Origin: Litoribacter ruber
GTDB taxonomy: Bacteria > Bacteroidota > Bacteroidia > Cytophagales > Cyclobacteriaceae
DNA length: 64,000 bases
NCBI RefSeq assembly: GCF_018500185.1
Contig: NZ_JAHBGI010000006.1
Coordinates: forward strand, 1 to 64,000
Direction of reading: 5' to 3'
Shown: positions 9,709 to 16,483 of the stretch, piece after piece
Layout: each line of letters begins with the position of its first letter
Position numbering within the stretch: position 1 is the first letter of the stretch
Notes under the pieces: model-generated
Databases searched by the model: none
What the model was told of the DNA's origin: nothing
The model's input: only the letters and a program-made list of their open reading frames with translations
Program-made: the position numbers and the translations under genes

Positions 9709-10621
9709 AACATAAAGCTGCAGCCCCCAAGGTTCCGGCATTGTTTTCCAATGTCGCCTTTTCCATCCTCAGGTCGGAAAGGTAATATTTGGTCAGGTAC
9801 TGGCGCACTGTTTTTTCCAAAGAAGGCATCATAAACTCCAAGCCTGCGGAGATGCCGCCGCCGAAGTAAATTTCATTCACGTCCAGGATTCTCACCGTAG
9901 ACACGATGGCCTCCCCCATGATGCGGCCCACTTCTTCAAAAACCATCAGGGATACCTGATTGCCGGCCTTGGCAGTGTCCACCAGCAAGTGGGTACCCAA
10001 TTCCTTGTCCAGGAGTTCGCCTGCTTTTTCGGGATAGGCTTCTATCATTCGCTGCATGATGCGGAGTATCCCGTTTCGGCCGATGAGTTTTTCCAGCCCC
10101 TCGTTGCCTCGGGAAAGCATATGGCCCATTTCCATGGCATTGCCCCTGGCTCCTTTGAAAATCTCACCATTCATGACCATGGCACTCCCGATCCCGGTAC
10201 CCATGGTGATAAAAAGAAAGTTGGGAGAGGTTTGTGACACCCCAAATTTGAGTTCCCCGAATGCCGCGGCAGCCGCGTCATTTTCGAGGTAAAAGTTGAT
10301 GTCTTTATAAAGCTTCTGAAGAGATCCTTTGAGATCAAATCCGTTGAGCGCCGGGATGGCGGGGATTTCCAGGGTGGTGGTTCTTTCTTTATTGACCAGA
10401 CCTGGCAGGCCTATGCCGACATTTTTGACTTCCGGAAACATGTCCAGGTATTTGCCGATTACTCTAAGGAAACAAAGATTAAACCCGTCGGGGTGTTCTT
10501 TATATGGTCTGGTATCCTCTTTAAAAAAGGAGACGATTTTACCTTGCCTGCTTACCAAGCCAATTTTCAAATGGGTACCGCCAACATCCACCCCCAAAAA
10601 ATGCTCTTCTTGTTGATTCAT
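9698..10621 (-). CDS. ROK family sugar kinase
   Basis: Likely phosphorylates glucose or another hexose with ATP or polyphosphate in the cytoplasm. The 307-residue product has the N-terminal phosphate-binding motif FLGVDVGGTHLKIGLV, GIGLPGLVN, the catalytic Asp region YLENDAAAAAFGE and the adenosine region MGTGIGSAMVMNG. The EMGHM histidine is present, but the following CxCGxxGCxE zinc cluster of classical ROK proteins is absent (the sequence reads SRGNEGLEKLIG). It therefore belongs to the zinc-less branch. Substrate cannot be read from sequence. Confidence 0.88.
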   Translation of the reverse strand: MNQQEEHFLGVDVGGTHLKIGLVSRQGKIVSFFKEDTRPYKEHPDGFNLCFLRVIGKYLDMFPEVKNVGIGLPGLVNKERTTTLEIPAIPALNGFDLKGSLQKLYKDINFYLENDAAAAAFGELKFGVSQTSPNFLFITMGTGIGSAMVMNGEIFKGARGNAMEMGHMLSRGNEGLEKLIGRNGILRIMQRMIEAYPEKAGELLDKELGTHLLVDTAKAGNQVSLMVFEEVGRIMGEAIVSTVRILDVNEIYFGGGISAGLEFMMPSLEKTVRQYLTKYYLSDLRMEKATLENNAGTLGAAALCFMD

Positions 10622-10669
10622 ATCTAATTTTAATAGGTTTAATTGCCCTAAGATAGCAAAGAGAATGAT

Positions 10670-11155
10670 TTACTTCCTAAATTCCCGGGAAAAGACTTGA
10701 AAAATACGTAAAACTGCAGGACATACCAAAGTGTTGCGCAGGGTCAAGGCCAATATGCCTGTCATGTTTTTGCGGTCGGTATGGGGGTATTCCCGGCAGG
10801 CCTTTGGACGGTCTTCATAAATCAGACAGGTGTTGTCGTCCAAAAGAAAGGAACAGGGGCTTTTTTGCAGCACATAGTCCCCCTCTTCGTCCATCCGCAG
10901 ATAGGTATCGATAAACTCCCCCGTTTTCATCTTCAGGGTTTTGCTTATCCTTTCAATGTCAGTGGAAATGAAGATGGGGCTGGTGGTTTTGCAGCAGTTT
11001 GCACAACTCAGGCAGTCAATCTCCCTAAAGGAATTCTCATGCTCCCGGTGAAACATCTGATCCAGCCCCTTGGGCTTGACCTTGCGCAGCTTATCCTTCA
11101 GCTTCTTATTGGAAGAATATTCGCTTCTACTTATATTTTCAAAACCTTCAGTCAA
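10670..11155 (-). CDS. YkgJ-family cysteine cluster protein
   Basis: The 161-residue product contains the cysteine pattern of the YkgJ/UPF0153 family: CLSCANCC near residues 50-57, then SPCSFL, TCLIYEDRPKACREYP. These cysteines are thought to bind zinc or an iron-sulfur cluster; the biochemical role is not established. The N-terminal 45 residues are lysine-rich. It lies 48 bases upstream of the ROK kinase on the same strand, possibly in one transcript. Confidence 0.85.
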   Translation of the reverse strand: MTEGFENISRSEYSSNKKLKDKLRKVKPKGLDQMFHREHENSFREIDCLSCANCCKTTSPIFISTDIERISKTLKMKTGEFIDTYLRMDEEGDYVLQKSPCSFLLDDNTCLIYEDRPKACREYPHTDRKNMTGILALTLRNTLVCPAVLRIFQVFSREFRK

Positions 11156-11266
11156 CTCCCACTAATTAATATTACCCTTTATTTTAAATATTAAATATTT
11201 TACCTTCTTTTATTTGCATTTGAATTGATTTTATTCTAATTTCAAATACACTTAAAGCCACATAAT

Positions 11267-11626
11267 ATGAAGATGCATCCAAATGAATTGTTCTTCTACT
11301 ATACCCCCGATCACTCTATAGACAAGAAGGCCAGAGCTTATGCCCGATCCGTTTCCCGATATGTGAATGAAATCAACATAGAAAAGGAAAAAATCACCAC
11401 TACCGGTTGGCGCACCATTTTGGACAAGCTGGACCTGCGGCCCAAAGACCTGCTCAACCGGGCCCATCCCGATTACCAGGCGCACATAGCAGGCAAAACC
11501 TGGGATGATGAGAGCTGGCTGCAGATCTTGGTGAAATACCCTCACCTGATCAAAGCACCCATTGCCATCAAAAGGGAGAAAGCGGTGCTTTGCCTTAAGC
11601 CTAACGACATTCTTAAACTTAATTAA
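11267..11626 (+). CDS. ArsC/Spx-fold protein lacking the catalytic cysteine
   Basis: The 119-residue product resembles the arsenate reductase (ArsC/Spx, thioredoxin-like) family. It opens with a strand FFYYTP, a helix DKKARAYARSV, then ITTTGWRTILDKLDLRPKDLLN and the cis-Pro-type segment KYPHLIKAPIAIKREKAVLC. Where ArsC has NPxCSKSR and Spx has CxxC, this protein has YTPDHSIDKK, without cysteine. It is thus unlikely to be an arsenate reductase. Start at MKM; MHP six bases later is equally possible. It overlaps the convergent cvfB gene by four bases. Confidence 0.75.
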   Translation: MKMHPNELFFYYTPDHSIDKKARAYARSVSRYVNEINIEKEKITTTGWRTILDKLDLRPKDLLNRAHPDYQAHIAGKTWDDESWLQILVKYPHLIKAPIAIKREKAVLCLKPNDILKLN

Positions 11627-12450
11627 GTAAGATGGATGCCATCTAGCTCAATGGTGATTTTTTTATCCTTGTATAGCTGACCGATTGACTGTTTAAAATG
11701 TTTTTTACTCATACCCAGCACTTTTTGGATTTCTTCGGGGGATGATTTATCATGGAGGGGCAAAGATTTGCGGACTTTTAGAATCTCGAGAATTTTTTCC
11801 GCCCCTTTTTCATATTTTTCTCTGGTAGGCGCCTCAAGCATGAGGTCGACCTTTCCGTCTTGCCTTACCTTTTTGACAAATGGGCTGACCTTGTCCCCTA
11901 CGGCCAAGTTGCGGAAAACCTCATTCTTGTAAAGAAGCCCCTCAAACTTCCCTTCGATAAGCACTTTGAATCCCAGCTCCGATTCATCGAACACCACTCC
12001 TTCGACTTGCTGCCCGGGTTCGTAACCCTGCGTATCAGTCAAAATGAAATCCTCGTATTTGGACACGCCGATCAGTCTGTTGGTTTTGTGATCCACACAG
12101 ACCATGACCAGATACTTCTCGCCCTCTACCATATCCTTGCCCATTTCGGACTTGGGTACAAAAAGGTCCTTCTGCAGGCCCCAATCCATGAAGGCTCCAA
12201 ACTTGGTGATTTCCTTGGCTTCCATCACCGCAAACTCATCCACAATAGCATTTGGCCTGTTGGTCACGGCTACGGGGCGGTCCTCGCTGTCGGTATAGAC
12301 AAACACTTCTATTTCTTCCCCTTCTTTTTCATCACCTTTCAGGTATGATTTGGGAAGCAAAACTTCCTCTCCGTCTCTTAAGGCCAAATAGGCACCGTTG
12401 GGTGTGAAGCGGTTAATCAATAGGCTGCTGATCTTTCCAAGTTCTTTCAT
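11623..12450 (-). CDS. cvfB: S1-like RNA-binding protein, CvfB family
   Basis: CvfB (YitL) proteins bind RNA and affect gene expression; in Staphylococcus the homologue influences virulence factors. The 275-residue product has consecutive S1-like modules (LGKISSLLINRF near the start, then FAVMEAKEITKFGAFMDWGL with DLFVPKSEM, then GQQVEGVVFDE) and a C-terminal winged-helix-like part (LPLHDKSSPEEIQKVLGMSK, FKQSIGQLYKDKKI). Length matches the family. It is divergent from the dehydrogenase at 12683, with a 232-base shared upstream region. Confidence 0.9.
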   Translation of the reverse strand: MKELGKISSLLINRFTPNGAYLALRDGEEVLLPKSYLKGDEKEGEEIEVFVYTDSEDRPVAVTNRPNAIVDEFAVMEAKEITKFGAFMDWGLQKDLFVPKSEMGKDMVEGEKYLVMVCVDHKTNRLIGVSKYEDFILTDTQGYEPGQQVEGVVFDESELGFKVLIEGKFEGLLYKNEVFRNLAVGDKVSPFVKKVRQDGKVDLMLEAPTREKYEKGAEKILEILKVRKSLPLHDKSSPEEIQKVLGMSKKHFKQSIGQLYKDKKITIELDGIHLT

Positions 12451-12682
12451 AATTCGGATATAGGGTTTTTAGAATCCACAAAATTACGCATTAATCCCAA
12501 AGGAATGGAACAAACCCTTCTTTTTCATCTTCAAAGCCTTCCTTATGCACCAAACAATATTTTGAAATTTTTGTCCCAAATTGGAAAACGCCAAATATCC
12601 CTGTATTTTAGGCCTTGCAAAAAAGCAAAACAAATCGGGCCGATTGGGCCTTTTTTAACCATAAACTCAAATATCAAATTTT

Positions 12683-13573
12683 ATGAAGCATATTTCTGTG
12701 ATCGGATCAGGGACCATGGGCAACGGTATCGCCCACGTTTTTGCCCAGAAGGGTTATCAGGTATCCTTAATCGACCTCAACCAAGACGCCCTAGAGCGCG
12801 CGATCGGCACGATCAGCAAAAACCTTGACCGGCAGGTTAGTAAGGAGCTTATCTCCGAAGAGGAGAAAAACCAGGCTTTGGCCAATATCAAAACTTTCAC
12901 CAAATTAAACGACGGGGTGGCTGATGCTGACCTGGTGGTAGAAGCTGCCACTGAAAACGTGAAAGTCAAGCTGGACATCTTCAGAGAGCTGGATTCCATC
13001 TGTGCTGAAAAAACCATTTTGGCCACCAACACCTCCTCGATTTCCATCACCAAGATCGGCGCGGTGACCAGCAGACCCAACAAGGTGATCGGCATGCACT
13101 TCATGAACCCAGTACCGGTAATGAAACTGGTAGAGGTAATCAGAGGTTATGCCACTTCCGATGAGGTTACCAGCCGTATCATGGAGCTTTCCAGCAACTT
13201 GGGCAAATCTCCGGTGGAAGTAAACGACTACCCTGGCTTTGTGGCCAACAGAATCTTGATGCCTATGATCAACGAGGCCATCTATACCTTGTATGAAGGC
13301 GTGGCTGGCATTGAGGAAATTGACACGGTAATGAAACTGGGCATGGCTCACCCAATGGGTCCCTTGCAGTTGGCGGATTTTATCGGGCTGGATGTCTGCC
13401 TTTCCATTCTTAGGGTATTGCATGACGGTTTTGGAAACCCAAAATACGCCCCATGCCCACTTTTGATCAACATGGTGGAAGCTGGCTACATGGGTGCAAA
13501 GTCCGGTGAAGGTTTCTACAAATATGTCAAAGGAAGCAAGGAGCTGGTGGTTTCCGAGAGGTTCAAAAAGTAA
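12683..13573 (+). CDS. 3-hydroxybutyryl-CoA dehydrogenase
   Basis: NAD(P)-dependent oxidation/reduction between 3-hydroxyacyl-CoA and 3-ketoacyl-CoA, in fatty acid or butyrate-type metabolism. The 296-residue product starts with the Rossmann motif VIGSGTMGNGIAHVFA and has the catalytic His in GMHFMNPVPVMKLVE. The C-terminal dimerisation domain holds NDYPGFVANRILMPMINEA and KLGMAHPMGPLQLADFIGLD. It is a single-domain enzyme, not the FadB fusion. It stands alone between a divergent promoter region and a terminator, so no pathway partner is visible. Confidence 0.93.
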   Translation: MKHISVIGSGTMGNGIAHVFAQKGYQVSLIDLNQDALERAIGTISKNLDRQVSKELISEEEKNQALANIKTFTKLNDGVADADLVVEAATENVKVKLDIFRELDSICAEKTILATNTSSISITKIGAVTSRPNKVIGMHFMNPVPVMKLVEVIRGYATSDEVTSRIMELSSNLGKSPVEVNDYPGFVANRILMPMINEAIYTLYEGVAGIEEIDTVMKLGMAHPMGPLQLADFIGLDVCLSILRVLHDGFGNPKYAPCPLLINMVEAGYMGAKSGEGFYKYVKGSKELVVSERFKK

Positions 13574-13595
13574 CTCTCTTAGCTTCAAAAAGATA

Positions 13596-13626
13596 GCCTG
13601 TCTCCCCTAGAGGCGGGCTCTTTTTT
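13596..13626 (+). terminator. Terminator after the hydroxyacyl-CoA dehydrogenase
   Basis: Arms gcctgtct (13596-13603) and aggcgggc (13611-13618) pair with two G-U pairs around a seven-base loop, followed by tctttttt. It lies 22 bases after the stop codon. Confidence 0.75.
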
Positions 13627-13650
13627 GCCCTATTGGCTGTTATTTTTTTA

Positions 13651-13658
13651 TATTTTTG
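13651..13658 (+). promoter_or_regulatory. -7 box (TATTTTTG) of the nucleoside kinase gene
   Basis: TATTTTTG fits the TAnnTTTG element and is 16 bases before the ATG at 13675. A TTTG at 13624-13627 is a possible -33 element, though its 23-base spacing is longer than the usual 19-21. Confidence 0.5.
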
Positions 13659-13674
13659 CAAACCCTTATACAAA

Positions 13675-14304
13675 ATGAAAAAACAACCCATGCATATCGC
13701 CGTATCCGGAAACATCGGTAGTGGAAAAACTACCCTTACTGAAAAACTGTCCAAACATTATGGCTGGAAGGCTGAATTTGAGGCAGTGGAAAACAATCCG
13801 TATCTGGCGGACTTCTACGAGGATATGCAGCGCTGGTCCTTTCACCTGCAGGTTTACTTTTTGAACAGCCGCTTCAACCAGATCCAGAAGATCCGGGAGA
13901 GTGAAATCTCCATCATCCAGGACCGGACGATCTATGAGGATGCCTATATATTTGCGGCCAACCTACACAAGTCCCAGCTGATTTCCGAGCGGGATTACCA
14001 CAACTACCTCAACCTGTTTCACAGCATGATCGATTACGTGAAGGCTCCAGACTTGTTGATCTACCTCAAGGCGGACATCCCAAAGCTGGTCGGGCAGATA
14101 GAGAAAAGAGGAAGGGATTATGAAAATGCCATCCGGATCGATTATTTGAAAAATTTGAATTCCCATTACGAGGAATGGATTGGCAGCTATGACAAAGGCA
14201 ATTTGTTGGTGGTGGATGTCAACAACCTTGACTTTGTGGCCAACCCCGAGGATTTTTCCAACATAGTGGGAAAAATCGACAGGGAAATCAACGGTTTGTT
14301 TTAA
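13675..14304 (+). CDS. Deoxynucleoside kinase
   Basis: Salvages deoxynucleosides (deoxyadenosine/deoxyguanosine type) by phosphorylation. The 209-residue product has the P-loop GNIGSGKTT at residues 12-20, a conserved EAVENNPYL substrate segment, the DRTIYEDAYIFA motif corresponding to the catalytic DRS/ERS region, and the LID-type arginine-rich segment IEKRGRDYE. The start MKKQPMH is supported by a -7 box 16 bases upstream; an earlier in-frame start at 13633 would lie upstream of that box. The exact deoxynucleoside cannot be read. Its end overlaps the convergent hypothetical gene by four bases. Confidence 0.9.
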   Translation: MKKQPMHIAVSGNIGSGKTTLTEKLSKHYGWKAEFEAVENNPYLADFYEDMQRWSFHLQVYFLNSRFNQIQKIRESEISIIQDRTIYEDAYIFAANLHKSQLISERDYHNYLNLFHSMIDYVKAPDLLIYLKADIPKLVGQIEKRGRDYENAIRIDYLKNLNSHYEEWIGSYDKGNLLVVDVNNLDFVANPEDFSNIVGKIDREINGLF

Positions 14305-14948
14305 AGTTCGGCCTTACGCTGCAGCCACTTGGCCAGCCCCAGCTTCACTTGGGGGTCTGGTGAGAGGATGAGTTGCTCCACCGATTTCAGTCCACCGCCG
14401 AGCATGATGTTTTCATACTTGGCAATACGCACCAATCTGTAGCCATAAAGTCTGCTGAAAAGGTCAATCTGTGCGTCATTGTAAGCATTCAGTTTCCACC
14501 CGCTGGAGCCGTTGCCTGTCAAATCACCCGGATCTTCAGATTTGCCAAAATGGGTTTTGGCCACAGGGGGGCCGTTCCATATCCTATCCTGCATCCCCGA
14601 CTGGAGACAGTCTTTCTCGTAAGTTCGGCAAAGCCGCAAATAGGCGTCTTTCCAGCCAAAAGCAAATAGGTCATACAGCTCAGTTTTGAGGGTTTTCAGC
14701 CGGTAGCGGTTGAAATGGTTTTCATTGTCGTAGAAAAACAGGGTGTTGCCCACCTTGAAATCCGCCCGGACTTTGGGCAAAATGATCAGCCCGTTGTTCC
14801 CGCCAAGTTCATTATAGACCTCCTTGATCAGAGCTTTTCCCTTGTCATCCAAAATGGATGGGGAAACATGAAAATCAAATTGGGGATATACTTCTATATC
14901 CTGATCCAGAAGGGTCTGGATGAGGTAATTAATCTTGATGTTGTGCAC
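14301..14948 (-). CDS. Uncharacterised protein
   Basis: I do not recognise a family. The 215-residue product is soluble with no signal peptide or membrane segment. Features include DIEVYPQFDFHVSPSILDDK and a central RYRLKTLKTELYDLFAFGW. The segment SGWKLNAYNDAQIDLFSRLYGY and a C-terminal EQLILSPDPQVKLGLAKWL could be helical. Its start codon shares one base with the stop of the DUF2452 gene upstream (at 14948), so the two are probably translated together. It converges on the nucleoside kinase with a four-base overlap. Confidence 0.75.
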   Translation of the reverse strand: MHNIKINYLIQTLLDQDIEVYPQFDFHVSPSILDDKGKALIKEVYNELGGNNGLIILPKVRADFKVGNTLFFYDNENHFNRYRLKTLKTELYDLFAFGWKDAYLRLCRTYEKDCLQSGMQDRIWNGPPVAKTHFGKSEDPGDLTGNGSSGWKLNAYNDAQIDLFSRLYGYRLVRIAKYENIMLGGGLKSVEQLILSPDPQVKLGLAKWLQRKAEL

Positions 14949-15415
14949 TAGTCTTTATTTTTTGCGCCTTTTCGGATAATTTCCCAGGTGTGGTCGGCCA
15001 ATAGTTTTACTTCGGCCAAAAATGTGGCATTATTTTTTCTGCCCCATTCTTCGGGAGCAACCATACTCAGAAAATCACCATCATTTTGCTTTTCATATAA
15101 AAAATAATGATGGTTGATTAAGGGTTCAAAAGACATGGATGCCTGATAAATGCGGTGCGAAATCTCCTTGCGGGCCTGTAGGGCTTTGGCCTGGTCAGCT
15201 AGGAGTTGCATCTGCTGGTAGATTTGGGCCATCTGCATATCCGTTTGCGTTTCCATTGCAGAAAGGGCCCTTCCGGTGATCTTGCCTTTGTCTTCGGGTT
15301 TGATCACGGCACTGCCAGTATGGTGGGCATGGTCTAAGGTGCCAGGTGAATCGGTAGTCTTTTCCTTGAGTTCGTCAAGGTCAATTTTACTGATGTCTAT
15401 CTTGTTTTTCCCCAT
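14948..15415 (-). CDS. DUF2452 domain protein
   Basis: The 155-residue product matches my recollection of the DUF2452 family, a small conserved protein of unknown function common in Bacteroidota. Visible features are an N-terminal acidic part (ISKIDLDELKEKT), a central helix (MQMAQIYQQMQLLADQAKAL) and the conserved C-terminal NHHYFLYEKQNDGDFLSMV followed by APEEWG. It overlaps the small membrane gene upstream by 29 bases and shares a base with the gene downstream, forming a three-gene unit. Confidence 0.8.
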   Translation of the reverse strand: MGKNKIDISKIDLDELKEKTTDSPGTLDHAHHTGSAVIKPEDKGKITGRALSAMETQTDMQMAQIYQQMQLLADQAKALQARKEISHRIYQASMSFEPLINHHYFLYEKQNDGDFLSMVAPEEWGRKNNATFLAEVKLLADHTWEIIRKGAKNKD

Positions 15416-15569
15416 GGGTATTGAGTGTATCGCTTGGAGCCATTCGTTCTTTTAAATTTCCCTTTGAACCGGGAAAAGTAGTCCTGGTGGAAATATCGAT
15501 TCCAATCAGGAGCATAATAAGCAGGAAAATGACTCCTATGATGATGAATAGTTTCTTGTTCTTGTTCAT
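15387..15569 (-). CDS. Small single-span membrane protein
   Basis: The 60-residue product starts MNKNKKLFIIIG and has one strongly hydrophobic segment (about residues 7-25, IIIGVIFLLIMLLIGI) followed by a short polar tail. Function is unknown. The internal ATG at 15569 gives a normal inside-positive signal anchor, whereas an upstream ATG at 15602 would add MPFVHYYREAY. The 3' end overlaps the DUF2452 gene by 29 bases in another frame, suggesting coupled translation. Confidence 0.6.
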   Translation of the reverse strand: MNKNKKLFIIIGVIFLLIMLLIGIDISTRTTFPGSKGNLKERMAPSDTLNTHGEKQDRHQ

Positions 15570-15646
15570 GTAAGCTTCCCTATAATAATGGACAAAGGGC
15601 ATTGGAGGTTCAAATTTAAGTAAAAAGAGTTGGATGGGCGATAATT

Positions 15647-15825
15647 AAATGGGCCACTAAGAGCACAAAATTTAAGGAAGGGCACTAAGGCTTCTTCGCG
15701 GCTATCAACTCGTCACCTCGACTGAAGCGAAGCGAAATGGAGAGGTCTAGAACGGATATTGAGCGTAAATAAAATGGGCCACTAAGGACACACCGTATAT
15801 GAAAGGACACTAAGGCTTCTTCGCG
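15647..15825. repeat. Two 54-base direct repeats, 125-base period
   Basis: Copies at 15647-15700 and 15772-15825 both begin aaatgggccactaag and end actaaggcttcttcgcg; the middle differs at several places. A shorter related piece (aaatgggccacgaag, later cttcttcgc) occurs at 20594-20670. These look like decayed members of a dispersed non-coding repeat family. Confidence 0.75.
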
Positions 15826-15852
15826 CATAACAGCGATTGATGCTGAAAGACT

Positions 15853-15880
15853 TGGCACATGGTACCAAGTACCTGGTACC
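15853..15880. repeat. Second four-unit TGGTACN-type heptamer array
   Basis: The units read TGGCACA, TGGTACC, AAGTACC, TGGTACC. It is the same length (28 bases) as the array at 179-206 and also lies in non-coding repeat sequence, but is more degenerate. Confidence 0.7.
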
Positions 15881-15994
15881 CAAGATGAGCTTTAAATAAT
15901 TATTAAAAAATATCCAAGAGGTTTAACAAATTTTAAAATACATTTTACTATCTTTATAATGCATTTTTTAATTGAATAACTTTTTGGAAACATC

Positions 15995-16345
15995 GTGACG
16001 GATTTTATGTATACAATCATTCATAAGGGCACAATTTTTCATTATTTTGGAGAGGACGATGAGATGGCCAACCAAATGGTGGAAGTCATACTCAATACCA
16101 ACCTCAAAGACCTCATGGAGCTACCAGAGCTTTATGAGCAAAAAGAATGGGCTAAAATCAAAGTGAGGTGCCACAAGGGCAAATCCACCATGAGTTACAT
16201 CGGTGCCCTACAGGTGAGGAAAATGCTCGAGGAAATAGAATCCGATCCGGAAACCATCTATCCCCAACACCGGGATCAACTCATGCAGGATCTCCAAACC
16301 GTAGACGAGGAATTGCGTTTTTTTTTGAATGAACAATTCGGCTAA
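15995..16345 (+). CDS. HPt-like phosphotransfer protein
   Basis: The product of about 116 residues looks like a stand-alone histidine phosphotransfer (HPt) domain. The segment KVRCHKGKSTMSYIGALQ, followed by an acidic helix, matches the HPt pattern of a phosphorylatable histidine, a lysine three residues later, a small residue and a conserved Gly-Ala. The histidine is H60 from GTG at 15995, or H56 from ATG at 16007. Either start is possible. HPt proteins shuttle phosphate between hybrid kinases and response regulators; no such partners are in the window. Assignment is moderate because HPt domains are weakly conserved. Confidence 0.6.
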   Translation: MTDFMYTIIHKGTIFHYFGEDDEMANQMVEVILNTNLKDLMELPELYEQKEWAKIKVRCHKGKSTMSYIGALQVRKMLEEIESDPETIYPQHRDQLMQDLQTVDEELRFFLNEQFG

Positions 16346-16483
16346 CCACCCTTAGCCACAACCACTCACAAAAGAAATATTGTAGATAGTCCAATTTTAA
16401 CACAAATTGGACTATTATTTTGCCCTTTTGCCAAGTGGCAACGAGATTTAGCAAAGGAAAACAAACGCTGAACATCATTACCT

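Larger units (their letters stand above)
15570..15994. other. Non-coding repeat patch
   Basis: This roughly 400-base stretch holds no credible gene. It contains two 54-base direct repeats (15647-15700 and 15772-15825) and a four-unit heptamer array (15853-15880). AT-rich sequence follows, up to the start of the HPt-like gene. It resembles the repeat material at 1-353 and 20563-20799. Confidence 0.6.

Noticed and set aside
11267-11626. Arsenate reductase
   Set aside because: The catalytic cysteine is absent and no other arsenic genes are near; I call only the fold.
15647-15825. CRISPR array
   Set aside because: There are only two copies, the repeats are 54 bases with variable middles, there is no regular spacer structure and no cas gene.
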